DNA from: DATEHQ01 sp035279525
Lineage (GTDB): Bacteria; Chloroflexota; Dormibacteria; Dormibacterales; Dormibacteraceae
NCBI GenBank assembly: GCA_035279525.1
Contig: DATEHQ010000155.1
Span: 1-56,072, forward strand
Direction: 5' to 3'
Length of the DNA stretch: 56,072 nt
The notes below the pieces were generated by a model. That model made no database searches. It was given only the letters and a program-made list of their open reading frames with translations, and was not told the DNA's origin. The stretch's first letter is position 1; every line of letters begins with the position of its first letter. A program made the position numbers and the translations under genes. Positions 50,495-56,072 of this stretch are shown piece after piece.

Positions 50495-51217
50495 ATGAAG
50501 CTCTACGACGAACTCGCTGACTGGTGGCCCATCTTCTCCGACCCTTCGGATTACAGCCGCGAGGTTGCTCATTTCGCCCAGGTGCTGCGGTCGTCGACGC
50601 GGCCCGCGCCACGCACCGTCCTCGAGCTCGGGTCTGGTGGAGGCAACAGCGCCTTCCATCTCAAGAGACGCTTCGCGATGACGCTGGTGGACATCTCGCC
50701 CCGAATGCTGCGGGTCAGCCGAAGGCTCAACCCCGACTGCAAGCACATCAAGGGCGACATCCGCTCCGTGCGCCTCGGGCGAACCTTCGACGCCGTCTAC
50801 GTCCACGACGCCATCTGCCACATGACCACGGACTCGGACCTCAAGGCCGTCATGCGCACCGCGTACGAGCACTGCCGGCCCGGCGGCGCGGCCCTGTTCG
50901 TCCCCGACTTCGTCCGGGAGACGTTCGAAGAGGGCACCGACCAGGGCGGGGGCGACTCGGAACGAGGCAGCGTGAGGTTCCTTCAGTGGATCGTCGACCC
51001 CGATCCCACCGACACCACCTACGTGGTCGACTTCGCGATCCTGCTTCGCGCCACTAGCGGCGAAGCCAGGGTGGCGCACGATCGCCACCGGCTCGGGCTC
51101 TTCCCGCGGGCCCTGTGGATGCGACTTCTGCGGGAGGTCGGGTTCAAGCCGCGCGTGTTGAAGGACGACGAGGTGCGGGACGCCTTTCTGGCCCAGCGCC
51201 CCGCCGCCGGGCGCTAG
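50495..51217 (+). CDS. SAM-dependent methyltransferase
   Basis: This 240-residue class I methyltransferase has LYDELADWWPIFSDPSDY at the front, the SAM motif VLELGSGGGNSAFHL, MTLVDISPRML, and VYVHDAICHMTT at motif II. The usual substrate domain follows. ATG 50495 was chosen because the longer frame would start inside the terminator. Its stop overlaps the stop of the convergent SRPBCC gene in the palindrome CTAG. Methyl acceptor unknown. Confidence 0.85.
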   Translation: MKLYDELADWWPIFSDPSDYSREVAHFAQVLRSSTRPAPRTVLELGSGGGNSAFHLKRRFAMTLVDISPRMLRVSRRLNPDCKHIKGDIRSVRLGRTFDAVYVHDAICHMTTDSDLKAVMRTAYEHCRPGGAALFVPDFVRETFEEGTDQGGGDSERGSVRFLQWIVDPDPTDTTYVVDFAILLRATSGEARVAHDRHRLGLFPRALWMRLLREVGFKPRVLKDDEVRDAFLAQRPAAGR

Positions 51218-51675
51218 GCCCCGGTGGTACCGGCCTTCGACATGCGGCGCAGGGCCTGTTCCATCTGGGTGCGCAGCATCGCGCGTCCAACCAGCGCCAG
51301 GCCAAACGCGATCAGGCTTCCCTTCGTGCCTTTAGGTTTCCGTACCACGGTCACGTCGACTCGCGTGCCGCCCTTGTTCGGCACCAGCCTGTAGCTCCAA
51401 CGACTCCCGGTCGCCCACGTGTTGGAGTCGATCGTTTCGACGTCGACGATGCCCTTCGCCTCGTCCCAGGTGTAGCGCTCACGCTCCCAGACCCCGCCCG
51501 CGACCGAGCTGCCTTCGGTCACCTCGGCCCAGCCAGGCCCCTTGCCATGCACCTTGAAATGCTGGCGATCGACATTGGGCCATATGGAGGACCGCCCCGA
51601 GCCGAAATCGGTTATGCCCGCGAGCACGGCCGCGGCGGGAAGCTTGCTCTCGACGTGAAAGTGGATCGTCGCCAT
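51214..51675 (-). CDS. SRPBCC-family (polyketide cyclase/START-like) protein
   Basis: This 153-residue protein has the START/Bet v 1 fold pattern: ATIHFHVESKLPAAAVLAGI at the front, alternating strands with W-rich segments (VWERERYTWDE, WSYRLVPNKGGTRVDV) and a long C-terminal helix (LVGRAMLRTQMEQALRRM). Such proteins bind or process small hydrophobic molecules. It is convergent with the methyltransferase gene. No catalytic residues can be named. Confidence 0.75.
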   Translation of the reverse strand: MATIHFHVESKLPAAAVLAGITDFGSGRSSIWPNVDRQHFKVHGKGPGWAEVTEGSSVAGGVWERERYTWDEAKGIVDVETIDSNTWATGSRWSYRLVPNKGGTRVDVTVVRKPKGTKGSLIAFGLALVGRAMLRTQMEQALRRMSKAGTTGA

Positions 51676-51724
51676 CCAGCGGTCTATACCCTAGGTCGTT
51701 TCACGTGCGGCGGCGACGACCGGC

Positions 51725-52015
51725 TCAGATCCGGTTCGCCTGCTCCCACCGTGCCTGGCAGTCGACGCAGCGCGTTGCATGCGGCAGCGCCAGCAGGCGG
51801 TCCGCGCCGATCGGCCGCCGGCAATCCTCGCAAAGCCCATGGACTCCATGCGCTCGCAGATCGGCCGAGCGCCGCACCTGCTCGCGCTCGCGCTCGAGGA
51901 TGTCGTTGATCTGTTCGGCTGTCGCCTTCTCGCTCAGGTCCTGCGTCGAATCGGCGTTTCTGAACCCCCTGCTCACAACTCCAACATAGACCGAAAGGCC
52001 TGTGTCCCGAGTCAT
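51725..52015 (-). CDS. DksA/TraR-type zinc finger protein
   Basis: This 96-residue protein has a helical N-terminal part (LSEKATAEQINDILEREREQVRR) and a four-cysteine zinc finger (CEDCRRPIGADRLLALP...CVDC) of the DksA/TraR family. It is much shorter than DksA, closer to TraR in size. Such proteins bind the secondary channel of RNA polymerase, and the short length makes a phage- or plasmid-type relative possible. It is 3 bp downstream of the HAD gene, so both may be co-transcribed. Confidence 0.82.
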   Translation of the reverse strand: MTRDTGLSVYVGVVSRGFRNADSTQDLSEKATAEQINDILEREREQVRRSADLRAHGVHGLCEDCRRPIGADRLLALPHATRCVDCQARWEQANRI

Positions 52016-52018
52016 CGA

Positions 52019-52732
52019 TCAGGGGAGCTTGGTCGCCAGGTCCAGGAAGTCGAAGGCCTGGACGTCGGCCCGCGAGTCCGGCAGCTCGTCGGCGCCGCCC
52101 GCGGATCCCTTCTCCATCGGTCTCTCCACGAATGCGGCACGCATGCCGGCGGCTTGAGCCGCACGGAGATCGGGTTTGTGGCAAGCCACCATCAACACCT
52201 CGCCTGGCTCGAGACCGAGGGCGGCAGCGGCACCGAGATAGACCTCGGGATCCGGCTTGTAGTGCTTGAAGTCCTCCGCCGACAGCAGGCGTTGGAAGGG
52301 AAGTCCCGTGAACCGCATCAGCTCTTGCTGCTGAGAGCGGTTGCCGTTGGAGAGCGTCGTCACGACAAAGCGGGCGCCCAGCGCAGCCAGGCCGCGCGCG
52401 GCGTCAGGCCAGGCCGGGAGCCGCTCCCATGCGAGGGTGAGCTCTTCGCGGGCTTCCTCATCGAAGCCGTTGATCCCGAGGTCGGCCAGCACCTGGTCCA
52501 GGGACAGCCGGTGCAGCCGATCGAAGTTGGTCCAGGGAAGCTCCGCCCGCCGGACTCGATCCATATAAGGGACGTATAGCGAGCGCCAGGAGTTGGCGAA
52601 CAGATCCCAGTCTGCGTCGACGCCGTGCAGCTCACCCAGCCGCCGAGCCTGCGCGCACACGCCTGAATGCCAATCGACGGTGGTTCCGAAGACATCGAAT
52701 GTGAGCGCCCGCACCCTGCTGAGATCGGTCAT
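52019..52732 (-). CDS. HAD-superfamily hydrolase (haloacid dehalogenase type II-like)
   Basis: This 237-residue protein has the nucleophile motif LTFDVFGTTVDW with D13, the second motif in TTLSNGNRSQQ, the Lys region HYKPDPEVY and the final acidic region VACHKPDLRAAQAAGM. FDVFGT and the last segment are typical of type II 2-haloacid dehalogenases, although many such proteins are phosphatases. Its ATG (52732) overlaps the other-strand ATG at 52731, so the divergent SRPBCC gene must begin at or very close to this point. Confidence 0.87.
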   Translation of the reverse strand: MTDLSRVRALTFDVFGTTVDWHSGVCAQARRLGELHGVDADWDLFANSWRSLYVPYMDRVRRAELPWTNFDRLHRLSLDQVLADLGINGFDEEAREELTLAWERLPAWPDAARGLAALGARFVVTTLSNGNRSQQQELMRFTGLPFQRLLSAEDFKHYKPDPEVYLGAAAALGLEPGEVLMVACHKPDLRAAQAAGMRAAFVERPMEKGSAGGADELPDSRADVQAFDFLDLATKLP

Positions 52733-52757
52733 GGGATTCTCGAAATACAATGCGGCA

Positions 52758-53156
52758 TTGCTGAGGATCGAGGTCGAGACCATCATCCGGGCGCAGCCCG
52801 CCGCGGTGTGGCGCGCCTGGAGGCCAGGGTTTCCAGTAAGGCCACGCGAAGAGGAGAGTCGCAACCTGAACCTGTATCCGCTGGCCTACGGCCTGAAGAT
52901 CCCGGTCACGCTCGTTTCGGTCAACGAGATGCGGAACTGGACCCTCGAGCACGCACTCCCACGCGGCAAGCTGGTCATCGATCACTGGATGTCATCCGCC
53001 GAGGGTGGCGTACGTGTCGGCAAGAGATACGAGGTGCACGGCCCGCTCTCGATCGGCTACCGTCTGTTGGCCCCGAAGATCCGAGCCATGGCGCGTGCGG
53101 AGTTCGCCGAGCTCGAGCTCGCGGCTTCGCGAGCGCCAGGATCCCTCGGCGGATAG
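52758..53156 (+). CDS. Short SRPBCC-family protein
   Basis: About 132 residues follow the proposed TTG 52758; the start reads LRIEVETIIRAQPAAVWRAW, the classic SRPBCC opening. W-rich strands (NEMRNWTLEHALPRGKLVIDHWM) and a C-terminal helix (KIRAMARAEFAELELAA) follow. A -10-like TACAAT lies at 52746-52751, which would make the message leaderless. ATG 52731 is an alternative start but overlaps the start of the HAD gene on the other strand. The ligand is unknown. Confidence 0.65.
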   Translation: MLRIEVETIIRAQPAAVWRAWRPGFPVRPREEESRNLNLYPLAYGLKIPVTLVSVNEMRNWTLEHALPRGKLVIDHWMSSAEGGVRVGKRYEVHGPLSIGYRLLAPKIRAMARAEFAELELAASRAPGSLGG

Positions 53157-53257
53157 GCACCTGGGAGACAGCGATCCGGCGTAAGAGATTCGCCCGCCTG
53201 GGTTCTCCTGCCTGAGGGGCTGCATTCTCCGTTCGCTTGCATACAATGAGGCTCCTC

Positions 53258-53824
53258 ATGGTGCAGCCCCTCCGGTTGAGGCACCGCGCGAACGTCAGCG
53301 ACGCCTTCGAGGCGGACCGTCACGGCCGCCTCTTCGACCCCGCGGTGAGGGAGAGCTTCGCGAAGCTCGGAGCGGCGACGACGGTCGAGCCGCTCGAGAC
53401 GCTGGCCGCGCTGAGGCTCGCCGCCAACCGCGTCCACGCCGCGATGGAGCGCTGGACGGAAGCCCATGGGTTGTCGGAGAGCCGCCTTCGCGTGCTGATG
53501 ACGCTGTACCGGAGCCCGCAGCACCGACTGCCCCTCGGTGAGCTGGCGGAGCTGCTGGGCGTCGTGCCCAGGACGATGACCGACGTCGTCGACGTCCTGG
53601 AGCGAGACGGACTGATCCGCCGCACCCCGGTTCCGAACGACCGCCGCTCGGTGCATGCGAAGCTGACGCCCGCCGGCCTGGATCGAGTGGAATCGATCCG
53701 CCGCGACACGGTCGCCAAGCAGTCGGACTTCTTCGCCTCTTTCAAGCGCGAGGAGCTCGCCGATCTCCGGCACCTCTGCCTTCTTCTCGTCCAGCGAATG
53801 CCCCGCAACCAGGGAGGCTCCTGA
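53258..53824 (+). CDS. MarR-family regulator
   Basis: This 188-residue protein has a helical N-terminal extension and a winged helix: LPLGELAELLGVVPRTMTDVVDVLERDGLIRR, with the wing PVPNDRRSVHAKLTPAG, the standard MarR pattern. A C-terminal dimerisation helix follows. ATG 53258 has GAGG 6 nt upstream; earlier in-frame starts are 53246 and 53237. The RND efflux gene begins 2 bp after its stop, so it probably represses its own operon and is released by an exported compound. Confidence 0.87.
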   Translation: MVQPLRLRHRANVSDAFEADRHGRLFDPAVRESFAKLGAATTVEPLETLAALRLAANRVHAAMERWTEAHGLSESRLRVLMTLYRSPQHRLPLGELAELLGVVPRTMTDVVDVLERDGLIRRTPVPNDRRSVHAKLTPAGLDRVESIRRDTVAKQSDFFASFKREELADLRHLCLLLVQRMPRNQGGS

Positions 53825-53826
53825 GC

Positions 53827-56072
53827 TTGTCCTTCGTCACGCGGCTTTCCCTGCACCTCGGCGCGGTCGTCGTCCTCGGCGTGATCCTGCTGTTCGGCGC
53901 GGGCATCTATGCCGCGACCCAGGTGCAGCAAGACCTCCTGCCCGACATCTCGATCCCGGCCGTGATCGTGATCACTCCCGACCCGGGCGCCTCGCCCGAC
54001 ATCGTGGACAGCCAGGTCACGGTTCCGATCGCCAACGCGCTGCAGGGCGTGAGCGGCGCCACCACGGTTCAATCGACCTCCAGCCAGGGCGCCTCGCTCG
54101 CGATCGTCCTCTTCAAGGACGGCACCGACCTAAAGGCTGCCGTGCAGGACGTCAACACTGCTGTCGCGCAGGCACGCCCGTTTCTCCCTCCGAACGTTCC
54201 GTCGTCGACGGTGCAGACCTTTTCCACCAACAGCATCCCCATCCTCGAATACGCCGTCTCGTCGGACGAGTCGCTCGGGGACCTGGCGGGGCAGCTGCGC
54301 GGCCAGGCGCTGCCCAAGCTGAAAGGACTGTCCGGAGTCTCGTCGGTCGTGATCACCGGCGCGCCGACCGACGAGGTCGAAGTCACCCTGGACCCCGCCA
54401 AGCTGGCGGCGCACGGCGTGAGCACCTCCCAGGTCGCGTCCGCGCTGCAGCAGGCCAGCATCGTCCAGTCGATCGGATCCCTCGAGCTGGGCTCGGCGAC
54501 CATCCCGCTGCAGGTTTCGGGATCCCTGACCAGTCTCGACCAGATCGCCGCCATCGCCGTCGTGCCGCCGGCCATCCCGGGCCATCCGGCGGCGCCCGTC
54601 ACGGTGGGCCAGCTCGGCACGGTGCAGCTCGTCTCGGTGCCCGCCGACACCATCACGCGGACGAACGGGAAGCCGAGCATCGGGCTCCAGGTCATCAAGG
54701 GCCCAAACGCGAACACCGTCACGGTCGCCAACGAGGTCAAGAGCGCGCTGCCGTCGATCGAGTCGTCGATCGGGCACGGCATCCACGTCGACTCGATCTC
54801 CGACCAGGCGACGCCGATCACTCAGGCGATCGGGGACATCCTGCGCGAAGGCTTGCTCGGCGCGGTCTTCGCGATCCTCGTCATCTTCGCCTTCCTTCGC
54901 AGCGGCCGCGCCACCCTGGTGGCCGCCGTCTCGATCCCGCTCTCCCTGATGGTGGCCCTCATCGTGCTGTGGTGGCAGGGCATCACCCTCAACATCCTCA
55001 CGCTCGGCGGAATGATGGTCGCCATCGGCCGGGTGGTGGATGACTCGATCGTCGTCCTGGAGAACATCAGCCGCCACGTCAGCGAGGGCGAAAAGCCGCT
55101 CGTCGCCGCCTACACGGGCGCGCGCGAGATCACCACCGCGGTCGCGTCCTCGACGCTCACCACGATTGCGGTTTTCCTGCCGATCGCTGTCCTGACCGGG
55201 ATCGCGGGCAGCTTCTTCCGGCCCTTTGCGCTCACCGTCGTCGTCGCGCTCGCGGCGTCCCTCATCAGCGCGGTCACGGTCGTGCCCCTGCTCGCGTCTC
55301 GGCTTCTCTCCCCGGTCGCGGCCGAGGGGGCCGAGCGCCGGCTCCAGTACAACTGGATTCAGCACATATACGTGCCCGTCATCCGTTGGGCGACCAGCCA
55401 TCGGTGGATCGCGGTCGGGGTCGCGGCGCTGATCTTCGTCGGATCGATGGCGCTGATCCCGCTGCTGCGGGTCAACCTCCTCGACCAGTCATCGAGCCCC
55501 GACTTCCCGATCGCGATCACCATGCCGGACAACTCCACGCTGGCTCAGACCGACTCGGAGACCCAGACCGTCGAAGGCCTGATCCGCGGCGTACCCGGGA
55601 TCACCGCGTACCAGGCCACCGTCGGCGGCCTCAGCGACCCCTTCGCCCCACCTGGCACCGTGCCGGCCGATCCTACGCGGGCCCAGATCCTGATCCTGGT
55701 GCAGAACGGCCAGTACGACACCGCGCTCAATGGCGTGAAGGTCGCGCTGCGCGGCTACACGGGACCGGCCAAGGTCGAGGTCGGGCAGGCACAGAACAGC
55801 TCCAACGCAAGCAGCAGCCAGATGCAGGTCGACGTGCGCGCCGGCGACCCGAGCACTCTGCAAGCAGCCAACGATGCGGTCCTGGCCGCGCTCTCGAGCG
55901 TTCATGGCGTGGCGGACGTGAAGTCGAACCTGGTCGCCTCCAAGCCCCAGTATCAGCTGGTCCCGACGCCGAAGCTTTCGAGCTCCGGCCTGACCGTCCA
56001 GCAGCTGTCGCTGATCGTCGCGCAGGACGTGAATGGCGTCGTCGCCACGCAGGCGATCCTGCCCCAGGGCCC
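53827..56072 (+). CDS. RND-family efflux transporter, 3' part outside the window
   Basis: At least 748 residues are encoded; the right end is missing. The first membrane segment (LHLGAVVVLGVILLFGAGIYAA) is followed by a porter domain (LLPDISIPAVIVITPDPGASP and later pore-domain repeats). TM4 has the proton-relay pair D405-D406 in VVDDSIVVLENISRH, which matches AcrB Asp407-Asp408. It continues through the second half's porter domain. It exports drugs, metabolites or lipids using proton motive force. TTG 53827 has an AGGGAGG site 9 nt upstream. It is coupled to the MarR gene. Confidence 0.9.
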   Translation, partial: MSFVTRLSLHLGAVVVLGVILLFGAGIYAATQVQQDLLPDISIPAVIVITPDPGASPDIVDSQVTVPIANALQGVSGATTVQSTSSQGASLAIVLFKDGTDLKAAVQDVNTAVAQARPFLPPNVPSSTVQTFSTNSIPILEYAVSSDESLGDLAGQLRGQALPKLKGLSGVSSVVITGAPTDEVEVTLDPAKLAAHGVSTSQVASALQQASIVQSIGSLELGSATIPLQVSGSLTSLDQIAAIAVVPPAIPGHPAAPVTVGQLGTVQLVSVPADTITRTNGKPSIGLQVIKGPNANTVTVANEVKSALPSIESSIGHGIHVDSISDQATPITQAIGDILREGLLGAVFAILVIFAFLRSGRATLVAAVSIPLSLMVALIVLWWQGITLNILTLGGMMVAIGRVVDDSIVVLENISRHVSEGEKPLVAAYTGAREITTAVASSTLTTIAVFLPIAVLTGIAGSFFRPFALTVVVALAASLISAVTVVPLLASRLLSPVAAEGAERRLQYNWIQHIYVPVIRWATSHRWIAVGVAALIFVGSMALIPLLRVNLLDQSSSPDFPIAITMPDNSTLAQTDSETQTVEGLIRGVPGITAYQATVGGLSDPFAPPGTVPADPTRAQILILVQNGQYDTALNGVKVALRGYTGPAKVEVGQAQNSSNASSSQMQVDVRAGDPSTLQAANDAVLAALSSVHGVADVKSNLVASKPQYQLVPTPKLSSSGLTVQQLSLIVAQDVNGVVATQAILPQG

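Noticed and set aside
1..56072. tRNA, rRNA, insertion sequence, prophage or integrase genes
   Set aside because: None was recognised on either strand; no transposase or integrase motif and no terminal inverted repeats were seen.

Overview
The window is GC-rich bacterial DNA with dense coding, many GTG/TTG starts and many stop/start overlaps (ATGA, GTGA, TTGA). Two substrate-binding proteins and a Kelch protein carry lipoprotein signals. There is no rRNA, tRNA or other marker that fixes the taxon. The style (soil-type catabolic clusters, cytosolic molybdenum hydroxylases, a tiny Lys/Ala-rich protein) would fit an uncultured Chloroflexota/Dormibacterota- or Actinomycetota-like organism, but that is a guess.

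Region 1 (about 0.1-27.4 kb) is a catabolic island. It holds a ribose-type sugar ABC transporter and a transaldolase-like enzyme on the minus strand. A six-gene plus-strand operon (5.1-13.4 kb) follows: a phosphohistidine-domain protein, an HPr-kinase-like P-loop protein, a three-subunit molybdenum hydroxylase, and a pyruvate-phosphate-dikinase-like protein that lacks the PEP barrel and carries a winged helix. Next come an SDR/metallo-beta-lactamase pair, a GntR/FCD regulator with a NudC-type pyrophosphatase, an operon of gluconate-dehydrogenase-like subunit, GMC oxidoreductase and a lone molybdenum-hydroxylase large subunit, and a complete Liv-type ABC transporter ending in a D-threonine-aldolase-like PLP enzyme. 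The three divergent intergenic regions at 5.05, 15.29 and 21.42 kb each contain the same roughly 18-bp palindrome centred on ATCGAT. The GntR protein encoded beside the middle site is the obvious candidate to bind all three, which would make this one regulon.

Region 2 (27.4-38.8 kb) is a second, bidirectional catabolic cluster. An eight-gene minus-strand operon (VOC, MetE-like, DapA-like, LLM oxidoreductase, SDR, MaoC, CoA-transferase, methylmalonate-semialdehyde dehydrogenase) diverges from a four-gene plus-strand operon (SDR, LacI regulator, Gfo/Idh dehydrogenase, sugar isomerase). Two near-identical LacI-type operators lie between them. A related site precedes the sugar ABC transporter of region 1, suggesting that the transporter feeds this pathway.

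Region 3 (38.8-56 kb) is a mixed, less clustered segment: Kelch lipoprotein, M50-like membrane protein, IolB, an ECF sigma/anti-sigma pair behind 42-bp tandem repeats, a very large AAA-LuxR protein with a C-terminal cyclase domain, two methyltransferases, an alpha/beta hydrolase-glycosyltransferase fusion, and a 21-residue Lys/Ala-rich peptide gene with its own promoter, strong ribosome site and terminator. SRPBCC, DksA-like, HAD and MarR genes follow, then an RND efflux pump that runs off the right edge.

The best candidate for an undescribed system is the 5.1-13.4 kb operon, which couples two phosphohistidine swivel proteins and an HprK-like kinase to a molybdenum hydroxylase under GntR control.
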